A stretch of DNA of 64,000 bases from Smittia aterrima (lineage: Eukaryota > Arthropoda > Insecta > Diptera > Chironomidae), in contig CP093829.1 of the NCBI GenBank assembly GCA_033063855.1, forward strand, positions 9,372,243 through 9,436,242, given 5' to 3'. The position numbers were made by a program, and so were the translations under genes. Positions 1 to 9,217 of this stretch are shown in pieces. The stretch's first letter is position 1; every line of letters begins with the position of its first letter. The notes beneath the pieces are model-generated. The model did no database searches, was not told the DNA's origin, and worked only from the letters and a program-made list of their open reading frames with translations.

Positions 1-2
1 AT

Positions 3-884
3 GTTTATTTTAGAAATAAACTGGATCTGTGGAGATTCTTGTCAGCAATCGAATCATCAGTCGAAAGAATTACTGTCTTGGTGAATGGCGTCCTTCCATT
101 TGAAGATCCATCTTCAGAGATTGAATCTTTCGAAGCTTTAAAGTTTCCAAAGTTGAAACAACTTAGAGTTCATATTAACGCCAACAGTTTTAGTAAAACT
201 TTGATAAGATTTTTGTTAAATTCTGTTGCTATCGAAGATTTTTATTTATTTGACTATTCTGGTGAATTCGACAAAGATATTTTAACAAAAATACTCGAGA
301 ACTTCGACAAACTGAAATATCTCATGATTATTTCAATAACCACAATTCAAATATTCGAAGATGAATCTTGGAAAAAGTTTCAATTCAAGCTCAAGAGTTT
401 GGCAATAAATTTAATTAATAGCGGACCCCGTGATCATGTCACAAACTTTCTTAAATTTATTAAGTCACAAAGCGATCATCTCGAGAGATTGATGATCACA
501 CTGTGCTGTGAAGGCAAAGAAACCATCTTGGACATGATCATGACGTTACCAAAGTTGAAGATTCTCACTCTCTGGTATTTTAAAACTTTTTCCGAGAATG
601 AAGTTCCAAATAATATTTCAACCTCAATTACTGATCTGACTTTAGAAGAATGCGCTGGGGCTGTCATTCTAAAATATTTTTTAGATTCAATGCCGAACGT
701 GAGAAATCTTAAACTCAACTCAATCGACGAAGAAGAATTTAAAATGTTGAAATCAATGAAGAGAAAGTTTGAAATATTGAGAGTTTGTGAATTGAAAGAA
801 GTTGACTTTAAGGAACTGGAAGAAATTATGGCTGAGAATTATACTTCACTTAAAATATTCAAGCCAAATCAATTAATGGAGTAA
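3..884 (+). CDS. F-box/LRR-like protein, C-terminal part (5' end outside window)
   Basis: The reading frame is open from base 3 to the stop at 882-884, so the N-terminus and any F-box lie upstream of the window. The visible 293 or so residues are leucine-rich and align with the C-terminal two thirds of the F-box proteins at 28-60 kb: the same order of blocks FPKLK, W..F.FKLKSLA.N, LPKLKIL, NVISTSIT and SMPNV..L can be followed. It is clearly divergent from those copies, so it is an older or separate family member, about 28 kb from the main array and separated from it by shotgun, NDUFA11 and Caf1-105. Predicted role by family: substrate-recognition LRR part of an SCF ubiquitin ligase adaptor; the substrate is unknown. 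A possible poly(A) signal (AATAAA) lies near 924. Confidence 0.75.
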   Translation, partial: VYFRNKLDLWRFLSAIESSVERITVLVNGVLPFEDPSSEIESFEALKFPKLKQLRVHINANSFSKTLIRFLLNSVAIEDFYLFDYSGEFDKDILTKILENFDKLKYLMIISITTIQIFEDESWKKFQFKLKSLAINLINSGPRDHVTNFLKFIKSQSDHLERLMITLCCEGKETILDMIMTLPKLKILTLWYFKTFSENEVPNNISTSITDLTLEECAGAVILKYFLDSMPNVRNLKLNSIDEEEFKMLKSMKRKFEILRVCELKEVDFKELEEIMAENYTSLKIFKPNQLME

Positions 885-1388
885 AACCTTTTTAACTTTT
901 TCTTCAAAATCTTTCCAAAAGCAAATAAAATTATTTTTTCTTTTTAATTATCATTTTTATTTATTCGACTTGAGTTGGCTCTTTTAATTTTTTTTCGAAT
1001 AGGGTCAATGATTACTCATGCTCAGTTTAGTGTTTTTTTTTACATAAATTGCTTCTGCAGGCTTTGACTCTCAATATATCGCTCAAGAAAGGAGTCAATT
1101 AAGTGAATGACTATATTTACAATTTTTCTGTATACTCAGGTTTTCTCTGCGATGTCTCTAACATAGTTTAATTAAGCACGTAAGTTGACTCTAAATCTGA
1201 CTATTCGTGCGCCACTTTCGCCTCGTTAAAAAAATGAGAAGCGAAACTTGAAAAATCCGTTAATTCGCAAGAAAGGCGGAAGCGACAAATTTCGCCTCCG
1301 TAATTTTTAAAACGTAAACAAACAAAATCGAAAGTTAATTAAAATGTGTTTTGTGGCAACCCAGTGAATTTAATTAAGTGCAGCGACA

Positions 1389-1745
1389 ATGGAAAGTGAC
1401 TTGGAACAACGGATCAACATAAGGAAAGCAAATTCGCAGTTAAGGAATAAGAGTGAAGGTAAGTATCAAGTAAAATATGATTTCGACTTCAATTTTCTAA
1501 TTTCTTTTTCTTTCAGGTGACAGCGGCAGCAACGAGATGACAACAAAGCACCAGGGACGACGGAGGATCATCAGAAGGAGGAAATCAACAGCAGCAGATC
1601 ATCGTAGGATATGTTTGTAAGTATTAAGTGATAAAGTGAAAGTGATTTTAATGTGATTTTAAGTAACAAGGCATATTCTTTTAGATCTAAAAGGCGGCGA
1701 AGCTCCACGCAAAATTTTCTTGGGATCTCTACTACCTGTAATTAA
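1389..1745 (+). CDS. small three-exon gene, basic 76-aa protein (unknown)
   Basis: Exons 1389-1458, 1517-1616 and 1685-1745 join into one frame of 77 codons including the stop. Both introns start with GTAAGT and end with a pyrimidine-rich stretch plus AG (CTTTCAG and CTTTTAG), and the phases agree (1 and 2). A poly(A) signal AATAAA follows about 25 bases after the stop. The start is the ATG in ACAATGGAAAGT. The protein is hydrophilic and strongly basic in its second half, with two Arg/Lys clusters (GRRRIIRRRK and SKRRRSS) that could act as nuclear targeting or nucleic-acid binding segments. No family recognised. It lies inside the TIR element 1002-3432 and has a degenerate inverted copy next to it, so it may be element cargo rather than a host gene. 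The coding claim rests on splice-site and frame agreement only. Confidence 0.5.
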
Positions 1746-1829
1746 ATTTAAGTCTTTCTAAATTTCAAATAAAATGCTTTAAAGTTAAAAAGATTTATTG
1801 GTATTTGATAATTTTCTGAAAAACAGTTT

Positions 1830-2005
1830 CAGCTTCTGGTGTTTCCTCGACGTTTCTAGTGCTTTGTTTTTCACCTCGTTGCCGCTGTCATCTAAAAAGA
1901 AAGAAATTAAATTCTTTGGAAATTGGAGTCGAAATATTATTCTTATGCCACCTTTGCTCTTGTTTTTTTTCGATATTTCTTTAACTTTCCAACATCGCTG
2001 CACTT
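1830..2005 (-). pseudogene. degenerate inverted copy of the small spliced gene
   Basis: On the minus strand the sequence repeats the exon 1/intron 1/exon 2 order of the gene at 1389-1745: GTGCAGCGATG near 2005, then an intron-like stretch ending CTTTCTTTTTAG, then GACAGCGGCAACGAG near 1888-1873, matching GACAGCGGCAGCAACGAG of the plus-strand exon 2. The start codon region and the intron donor are altered and the exon 2 frame runs into a stop, so I read it as a decayed paralogue. The two copies face each other tail to tail, which makes the area a potential hairpin. Confidence 0.5.
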
Positions 2006-2535
2006 TCATGACTTTATTAGTTTCACTCAAAATACCAAGAATAATCTGAATCTAAAATTTTCTCTCCGTCGAATTATATTTTCCAACTCAATTTTACCAT
2101 TCTCACTGCAAAGGCAAACCAACTTCGTTCCCGGTGATCTTATTATCTCTTTCAGTCGTTGCCGTGTCAGTTTATTGATTTTCACTTGTTTTAATATTAA
2201 TGAACGTTTTAATTAAACATTTTTCTCGATTTTTAATTTGATGTGTAAAACGTAAACAAACTTAAACCAACGGTTTATTTCAAAAATATTTTCGCTTCAT
2301 TCCGATCTTGGTTTTTTTTTGCATTTTGGAAGTTGCTTTGAAGCTAACGCTATAAAAAGTTAATTATACTACGGTCAGAAATTTTAAAACCAGTTTCAGA
2401 AAAAGAAATAATTAAAGCATCAAAAAAAAAATAAACTAAACAAGTGGCAGTAGCAGTTCGTACCGAACTTACTGTAGGGTTTTTCATCCTCTGGATGAAC
2501 TGGTTACAGGGGACATTTTACTTGGTTTGTTTACC

Positions 2536-3036
2536 GAAGTTTCACTTTTAGCTCACCAGAGGTGGATCCAATGAGTGGAGCTTGGATTTTCTGGGATTTA
2601 TCTCTTAGTCGTGACCAGTTTAACATTTCTTGTAAAGAACTCAATGCTCTAGCTCTAAAGGGAACGAAGTTTCACTTTGAGCTCACCAGAGATGGATCCA
2701 ATGTGTGGAGCTTGGATTTTCTGGGATTATTTGCTTTGTCGTGTCGAGCTGATCATTTCTCGTGAACAAATGAAAGCTCTAACTCCAAAGGAAGAGAAGT
2801 TTCACTTTGAGCTGACCAGAGATGGATCCAATGTGTGGAGCTTGGAATTTCTGGGATTTATTGCTTTGTCAAGTCGAGCTGATCATTTCATGTGAACAAG
2901 TCAAAGCTGTAACTCTAAAGGAAAAGAAGTTTCACTTGGCGCTGGCAAGAGGTGGACCCAGATCTGGTCAGCTATAAAATCCATGCACTCGATTCAACAT
3001 GCTGATCACTTCTTGTGAACAAGTCACAGCTGAAAT
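2536..3036. repeat. 130-bp tandem minisatellite, about 3.8 copies
   Basis: The phrase GAAGTTTCACTT recurs at 2536, 2666, 2796 and 2926, an exact 130-bp period. Each unit also carries CACCAGAG.TGGATCCAATG (units 1-3), TCTGGGATT and a GTGAACAA-type segment. The fourth unit diverges and fades near 3036. Short open frames here follow the repeat period and are not credible genes. Confidence 0.85.
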
Positions 3037-3234
3037 GTGCTTCCGTTTTCGAGAAAACGTATTTCCAAACTTAAAATCGACTTTTTGTATGGAGATTCCA
3101 GGTTTTGGGCCCGTGGGCCCGATCCTGATGAGCTAGCCAAAAATCCTCAAAAGTTGTTTTTCGTATTTAAATTCTCTATCGACTGGTGAAGAAATTAATT
3201 CGCTAGCTCATCGCGTTCGCGAGTTATCTGAATC

Positions 3235-3290
3235 ACGGAAGACGGAAGACGGAAGACGGAAGACGGACCACGGACCACGGACCACGGACA
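3235..3290. repeat. heptanucleotide microsatellite
   Basis: About four copies of GGAAGAC run directly into three copies of GGACCAC. The switch from one 7-bp unit to a related one suggests stepwise slippage and point change inside the nested element. Confidence 0.85.
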
Positions 3291-3434
3291 AAGCGGCCAC
3301 AATAGGGTGTTCCATCCTTCGGATGAAAAACCCTAAAAATTAGCTGCTTAGGGAAGCTTGTCATTACGAGTTGAAAACTAGTGGCGCACGAGTAGTCACG
3401 ATTTTGCTATGAGCGTGAGTAATCATTGACCCTA

Positions 3435-4762
3435 TATGATGATGATGTGACTTCAATATAATCACGCCCCGTGGTTGACGAGACTCGTAGGTGATTGGTT
3501 GAATTGTTTTGTGCTTCGTTCTTTCTTCCTTCTTCGTTTCGTAGCTGCTGTTAATATGAAAAAGGATTTCTCGAGTGCGAGTTGATTTTATAACTCAACA
3601 TCTCCAATTACGAGAAGCTCAGAATCAAAGGATAATCTGAATCCAATCAGTCCAAATAAAATTAATAAAATTTCGCAGGCAGCAAGCCCAACGGTTCTTT
3701 CTATTCATCACTTCTAACGTGAATTCACGTTTCAAATCAAGAAATAAATTGAATTCAGTCGTTAAATCTCCCTTTGTACTGCTTTTGATCTTTTGAGCGG
3801 TTCTTCAGAGCAAAACCTTTTTTTGTTTCCTTTGAGCGGTTCTCAATTATGCGATCTTTAAGTTCGTTTTTTTTAAAGATTTCTTTATCCGATTTTCATC
3901 AGAAACCCGCCCAGCTAACTCAGCAAGTTTGTCTTTAGATATTTTCAGCTTTGTTTTGTTTAGTTTCGACGAGAAGACAGATTTCAATTATTTCTTTGGA
4001 AGCTTTCAAAGATCGTCAAGTTGAGAAATAATTATTTCTCCAAGGAAACGCTTCGCGGAGACTTTCAAACTCAACCGAAAAAAAAAACATTTCTTCAGTC
4101 GTCGAGAAGAATTCACCGCGTTCACATCGCGTTTATTTCATTCCTCAAAAAAACTAATTTTCCGGCTTTTTCTTTTCGAAACGTTACATCTCCAATCGCG
4201 AACAATCAATCAAAGCATTTCCGGTAATGAAAAGGATTAATTCGAGTGCGAAATCGGTGCAACAAAATGCCTTAAAATTGTGATTCATCGTTTGGGTGTA
4301 CAAACTTACAAACACACCTTTGATCGCGTTTTCTTCTTACCTGTCTCACATTTTTTTTTCAACACAGGTAACTTGTGAAAACACAAAAAGAATCTCAACA
4401 TCTCAAGAAGATTATTGTGAAAGAGAAAGAGACAGAAAAAGAAATTAAAAAACCGAGAAATCTTCTAGTGCATCATAAAGAAGAGAAGAGATGTGTAATG
4501 AAGTTTAATTAAATTAACAAAAGAAGCGCTGTTGTTGTGTGCCTTTAAACAAAGAATAAAATGATCAATTGAAAAAAGTATTATTGACGGAATTAAGGTT
4601 GCGACAGAAACGACCAGGTACAAAATCTTGTTTTGGTTACCGGTTGAGAAGCTCAACTGGTTATCATCAAATAAATGTTTCTCGACATAAGTGTGATGAA
4701 TATAATTTCTTCGCAGATGTGAAATCAACCGCAACAACAACGACTAAAGAAAGAAAAGCAAA
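3435..4762. other. upstream region and likely 5' UTR of the cadherin gene
   Basis: I see no protein-coding gene here. The sequence is AT-rich with many short direct phrases. A possible 3' splice site (TTTCTTCGCAG, ending 4714) precedes the cadherin ATG by about 50 bp, so a spliced leader is plausible. The transcription start cannot be placed by eye. Confidence 0.4.
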
Positions 4763-7700
4763 ATGGGAAAATTATTCAATAGAAAGAATATTTTATCGGT
4801 TCTAATAGTGATAGCGACAATTCATGGAATATTGACTGATAATGTTAGTGATAACGGTCTCGTTTGGGGCTCTCGAGAAGGCGGAGCTGATAATCGCAAG
4901 CCACAGATACGAAACTGCAAAGGTTTGCAGTCAACAATTAAAGAAGAACAACCGCACGGAACGTTTGTGATTAAAATTGACGCGGTCGATCCCGACAAGC
5001 AAGATCGAATCGAATTCAGTTTCATCACCGCAAACAATGATCGACCAAAGTTTAAAATTGATCCGACAAGTGGAATGATTACAACAAACCACGTTTTTGA
5101 TCGTGATGAACCCGCGAGAGAAAAAGAAGTTTATATCACAGTAAGAGTTACTGATAATGGTCGTCCCGCGCTCGACGATGTGTGTACGTTCAAAGTAACG
5201 ATTGAAGACATCAACGATAATCCACCTGTGTTTGATAAAAGCAAATATCTTGAGCTAATGCCCGAAGATCGACAAGTGAATAAAGTTGTTACGAGAATAT
5301 CTGCTACTGATCTCGATGACGGCGATAACTCGATTGTCATGTATGAGCTGATGACAAATAAACCAAATCATCATAAATATTTCCGAATGGACAACACGAG
5401 TGGAATTGTGTCATTAGATCGACCAATCGATAAGAAGCCTGGTCAATTTTATACATTCAACGTTCGTGCGTACAACATTTATCCCGATCAATCGCAACAA
5501 GCTGAAACTGAAATAAAAATTGAAGTCATTGAATCGAATAAGAAAGCTCCATCGTTCGTTGACCCACCAACAGATCCTTTGATTCTCAAGGAAAACTTTA
5601 ACAACTTCGATCGACAGCTTGTGATGTTGTCTGCTATTTCAAACGTGCCTGAGAAACCAGAATTAATCTTTGAGCTCATCACTGGAAGAACTGAGCAGAC
5701 AAACAACAAGAAAACCTTCGTTTTAACGCAAAACGGAAATGATGCTTCGATTTTTCTTGGAAAGTTCTTGGATTATGAGTCAATCACCGATTATTCATTG
5801 ACTGTAACTGTGAGAAACTCCCACGACATCATTACCGAGCACATTATTAAGATTAAGGTTGAAGACGTTAACGACAACATTCCATCATTCGTTGAGATTG
5901 ATTCGGGAGCGATTCTTGAGAATGAACCGCCAGGCACTCAAGTTATGCAAGTTCGAGCAATTGACGGAGATGCGACGCCTCCTTTCAGCACAATAACATT
6001 TGAACTCGCTGATAACACAGAATTCTTCAGCATTGATCAGCAGGGAATCATCACAGCTAAAGTTAGTTTCGATCGAGAAGAAAGAGAATCTTACAACGTG
6101 AAAGTTGTAGCCACAGACGGAGCTGCCTCCGCTTTATTCACAACTGGAAAACACAACATTGCTTCTCAAGTCTTCCGAATTGACATCGCTGACAAGAACG
6201 ATCATCCACCGAAATTCAAACAAGACGAATATCTCGCTGATCGTGTTCCCGAAGATGCTAATTTGAATACTCTCGTGATTGAAGTTCAAGCAATCGATCG
6301 AGACACAGCTTCTGCAATTGAATACTCGATTGAAAGTGGCAACATGAACAATACTTTTAAGATTGAGTCGACTACCGGTCGAATCACAATCAACCAGCAA
6401 CTCGATTATGAACAAACCACCGAGTATCAATTAAGAATCAAAGCGTACGATGGAATTTATAGCGATTACGCTACAGTTAAGATAAATATCGCTAACGTCA
6501 ACGATTGTCCTCCAGAGTTTCTTGAAGACGAATACAGAAACGAAATCTTAGAGGAAAAACTTCACAGCGACTGCATCGTGAACATTGGAGCTTACGATCC
6601 TGATATCAAGGATCGAAATCTTCCTCAGCGGATAAAGTACGAAGTTTCAAAGAAAGATCAACGTGAACTTCTCACAATCGATGAGACTGGTTGTCTTACA
6701 AATATCAAGCCTCTCGATCGCGATAAGCCAAACGGTCAAAAGTCTTGGCAGATTCTCGTGTCAGCAATCGATGAAGACGGTCAAGGTCTCTCGTCATCAA
6801 AGTTCGTCACAATTATTCTAATTGATATAAACGACAATGCTCCGTTCTTGAGCATGAATCAGCCGATTGTGTGGCCGGAGAATCATCACGACGATCGCAT
6901 CACGACACTTATTGCTGACGATTACGATGAGAAAGCAACAAATGGATTCCGCTACGACTTCCAACTCGCAGATATTGCAAGCAACGACATTAAAAACAAA
7001 TTCGCGATTGAGGACAACGATCAACTGAAAGCTTTAACAACGTTCGATCGCGAGGAACAAAAAGAATATTTCATTCCAATTTTGATCAGCGATGCTGGTA
7101 GTCCCCAGCAAAGTAACATCAGCTACTTGCATTTAGTGATTGGCGATGTCAACGACAATGCAATGCAAGAAGGTTCAAGCTCGATTTTTGTTTACAATTA
7201 CAAAGGAGAAGCTCCAAACACTGAAATCGGGCGAGTTTTTGTTGACGATCCCGACGATTGGGATCTTCCTGACAAAACTTTCTTCTGGCGTGATGGCCCA
7301 CACTCGAAATTCTCTCTTGACGAGAACTCTGGAATGGTCACAATGCTTCATCACACACAAGAAGGAGTTTACAATCTCAACTTCCGAGTCATTGAAGAGT
7401 CAGAATTAATCGAACGACACGAAGTTGAAGCAACGATTGAAGTTACAGTGAAAGAGATTCCTGAAGAAGCTGTTGACAAAAGTGGCTCCATTCGTTTCTA
7501 CGACATCTCCGCTGAGAAATTCGTTGACGAGAATCCAATAAGTCCTAAAGAGAAACTGCGAATTGCTTTGTCAGAGCTTTACAACACCAGCAAAGAAAAC
7601 GTTGACATTTTCACTGTTTTAAAGAATGAGCTCGACTCTGCTGTGCTTGACGTTAGATTCTCTGCGCACGGCTCACCTTACTACGAACCTGAAAAGATGA

Positions 7701-9217
7701 ATGGCAAAATTGCGCAACATCAACTGAAGCTCGAAGAACAACTCGGCATGAAAATGTTGATGATAAACATCGACGAGTGTCTCATCGAAAAAGCAAAGTG
7801 TGAATCTTCGTGCATGAATGTGCTAGAAAAATCAAATGTTCCACTTGCAGTTTACACAAACCGAACATCATTTGTCGGAGTCAACGCCTTTGTTACCGCT
7901 CACTGTGCTTGTCACGAACCAAAGCGAGGTGAGCCCGTTTGCCTCAACGGAGGAACGACGTATGCGAATACTTGCGAGTGTCAGAAAGGCTTTGAAGGTC
8001 CAAGTTGCGAACAAATCTCTGTTGGATTCACTGGCAACAGTTGGGCAATGTATCCACCAATCGATCCATGTGAATCATCAAAAATTTCACTCGAGTTGAA
8101 GCCTGAAACAAACGATGGACTCGTCATGTACATCGGGCCAATGATGTACAACTCAAGACTTCCCATTCAAGATTTCCTTGCTTTGGAAATTGTTAATGGC
8201 TATCCAGTGTTGACAGTTGATTACGGAACTGGCGCAGTTAAAATTTCACACACTTACACGCGTCTCGAAGCTGGACGTGTCCACACAATCGATATTTCGC
8301 TTTCAAAGACAAGCATCGAAATGACTGTTGATCAATGTAAATTATCGACTTGCATGGGTCTTGGTGCACCTCAAGGCAAAAACGAATTCCTCAACGTCAA
8401 CTCGCCTATTCATCTTGGAGGTTCGAGTGTGAACCTTGACTACCTGGGAACTTCCTTCGGATGGCTTCACGTGCCGTCAAGTCGCGGATACATTGGATGC
8501 ATTCGAAATCTCACGATTAACGAGCAAACTTACAACTTGGGACAACCAAGTCTCTCGCACAATATTGACCCGGGATGTGAAAAGTCTTTAACAGCCGCTG
8601 TGACATTCGGAGTTGCCAATAATTTCATCTACGCTCTCATAGCTTGCATAATTCTGCTGCTGATTCTTATTCTCGCTGTTGTTGTTCACAAAAAGTCATA
8701 CGACGGGGTGAGTCATTGTTTTTCGCCGAAACTCTTGGGCGTGTTGACTAATTTTTCTCTCTCTTTAATTACGCAGTGGCATGAAAAGGACATGGACGAT
8801 ATTCGCGAGACAATCATCAACTACGAGGATGAAGGTGGCGGTGAACGCGACACCGACTATGACTTGAATGTTTTGCGCGGTCCTCCGATTTATGAAGATA
8901 AACCTTACAAGGATTTGCGTCAAAAGGAAGCGCACGAGGTTCCCGATATCGGTGCATTCTTAATTGATAAGAAGGATGCCTGTGATAAGGACAACGATGC
9001 GTATCCCATCGATGATGTGCGACACTACGCGTATGAAGGTGATGGCAACAGCACTGGCTCTCTATCGAGTCTTGCGTCATGCACCGACGACGGTGATCTC
9101 AAATTCAATTACTTGTCAAACTTCGGACCTCGTTTCCGAAAACTCGCTGACATGTATGGCGAGGAGCCTTCGGACACAGACTCCAACGTGGACGCTGACG
9201 AAGGATGGAGAATATAA
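4763..9217 (+). CDS. shg: DE-cadherin (classical cadherin, shotgun orthologue)
   Basis: This is a homophilic, calcium-dependent adhesion receptor of adherens junctions that binds catenins inside the cell. Residues 1-25 form a signal peptide. Seven extracellular cadherin repeats end in DxNDN-type motifs near residues 149 (DINDNPPVF), 257 (degenerate), 367 (DVNDN), 475 (DKNDH), 576 (NVNDC), 687 (DINDN) and 793 (DVNDN); an eighth degenerate repeat follows. Then come a Cys-rich segment (about 1003-1055), an EGF-like domain (about 1058-1084), a laminin G domain (about 1085-1275), a transmembrane helix (about 1286-1309), and a cytoplasmic tail with the p120-type motif NYEDEGGGE and a beta-catenin binding end (SLSSLAS, GPRFRKLADMYG). 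Drosophila shotgun has the same order and about 1,507 aa; N-cadherin is far longer. A 69-bp GT-AG intron at 8708-8776 should be removed, giving 1,461 aa; coding is join(4763..8707,8777..9217). Confidence 0.93.
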   Translation: MGKLFNRKNILSVLIVIATIHGILTDNVSDNGLVWGSREGGADNRKPQIRNCKGLQSTIKEEQPHGTFVIKIDAVDPDKQDRIEFSFITANNDRPKFKIDPTSGMITTNHVFDRDEPAREKEVYITVRVTDNGRPALDDVCTFKVTIEDINDNPPVFDKSKYLELMPEDRQVNKVVTRISATDLDDGDNSIVMYELMTNKPNHHKYFRMDNTSGIVSLDRPIDKKPGQFYTFNVRAYNIYPDQSQQAETEIKIEVIESNKKAPSFVDPPTDPLILKENFNNFDRQLVMLSAISNVPEKPELIFELITGRTEQTNNKKTFVLTQNGNDASIFLGKFLDYESITDYSLTVTVRNSHDIITEHIIKIKVEDVNDNIPSFVEIDSGAILENEPPGTQVMQVRAIDGDATPPFSTITFELADNTEFFSIDQQGIITAKVSFDREERESYNVKVVATDGAASALFTTGKHNIASQVFRIDIADKNDHPPKFKQDEYLADRVPEDANLNTLVIEVQAIDRDTASAIEYSIESGNMNNTFKIESTTGRITINQQLDYEQTTEYQLRIKAYDGIYSDYATVKINIANVNDCPPEFLEDEYRNEILEEKLHSDCIVNIGAYDPDIKDRNLPQRIKYEVSKKDQRELLTIDETGCLTNIKPLDRDKPNGQKSWQILVSAIDEDGQGLSSSKFVTIILIDINDNAPFLSMNQPIVWPENHHDDRITTLIADDYDEKATNGFRYDFQLADIASNDIKNKFAIEDNDQLKALTTFDREEQKEYFIPILISDAGSPQQSNISYLHLVIGDVNDNAMQEGSSSIFVYNYKGEAPNTEIGRVFVDDPDDWDLPDKTFFWRDGPHSKFSLDENSGMVTMLHHTQEGVYNLNFRVIEESELIERHEVEATIEVTVKEIPEEAVDKSGSIRFYDISAEKFVDENPISPKEKLRIALSELYNTSKENVDIFTVLKNELDSAVLDVRFSAHGSPYYEPEKMNGKIAQHQLKLEEQLGMKMLMINIDECLIEKAKCESSCMNVLEKSNVPLAVYTNRTSFVGVNAFVTAHCACHEPKRGEPVCLNGGTTYANTCECQKGFEGPSCEQISVGFTGNSWAMYPPIDPCESSKISLELKPETNDGLVMYIGPMMYNSRLPIQDFLALEIVNGYPVLTVDYGTGAVKISHTYTRLEAGRVHTIDISLSKTSIEMTVDQCKLSTCMGLGAPQGKNEFLNVNSPIHLGGSSVNLDYLGTSFGWLHVPSSRGYIGCIRNLTINEQTYNLGQPSLSHNIDPGCEKSLTAAVTFGVANNFIYALIACIILLLILILAVVVHKKSYDGVSHCFSPKLLGVLTNFSLSLITQWHEKDMDDIRETIINYEDEGGGERDTDYDLNVLRGPPIYEDKPYKDLRQKEAHEVPDIGAFLIDKKDACDKDNDAYPIDDVRHYAYEGDGNSTGSLSSLASCTDDGDLKFNYLSNFGPRFRKLADMYGEEPSDTDSNVDADEGWRI
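8708..8776 (+). other. in-frame 69-bp intron in shg
   Basis: It starts GTGAGT and ends ATTACGCAG, is 69 bp (23 codons) and contains no stop, so the reading frame runs through it. Removal joins SYDG to WHEKDMDD, which matches the juxtamembrane sequence expected of fly cadherins; the retained stretch has no cadherin-like sequence. Confidence 0.85.

Larger units (their letters stand above)
2477..3333. mobile_element. nested 0.86-kb TIR element containing minisatellites
   Basis: The left end GGGTTTTTCATCC (2477) is matched by its reverse complement GGATGAAAAACCC ending at 3333, and TA flanks both sides (2475-2476 and 3334-3335). Each end is itself near-palindromic (TTCATCC then GGATGAA), so each could fold as a small hairpin. 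The interior is a 130-bp tandem repeat and a 7-bp repeat; there is no transposase frame. It is a non-autonomous element nested in the larger TIR element. Confidence 0.55.
1002..3432. mobile_element. 2.4-kb TIR element with TA target duplication (composite)
   Basis: The left end GGGTCAATGATTACTCATGC (1002 on) is matched in inverted orientation at the right end (to 3432), with one mismatch over about 23 bp, and both ends abut TA (1000-1001 and 3433-3434). A second inverted match, CGTGCGCCACT, lies about 200 bp inside the left end and 40 bp inside the right end. No transposase is visible. The interior holds a small spliced gene (1389-1745), a degenerate inverted copy of it, and a nested TIR element (2477-3333). 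TA duplication is typical of Tc1/mariner and some other DNA transposons; the class is not resolved here. Confidence 0.6.

Noticed and set aside
2562..2895. Two short frames with similar MDPM...GAWIFWD translations
   Set aside because: Products of the 130-bp minisatellite; not coding.
7140..7409. Open frame of 89 codons inside shg in another phase
   Set aside because: It overlaps conserved cadherin coding sequence in a different frame and has no domain; a shadow.
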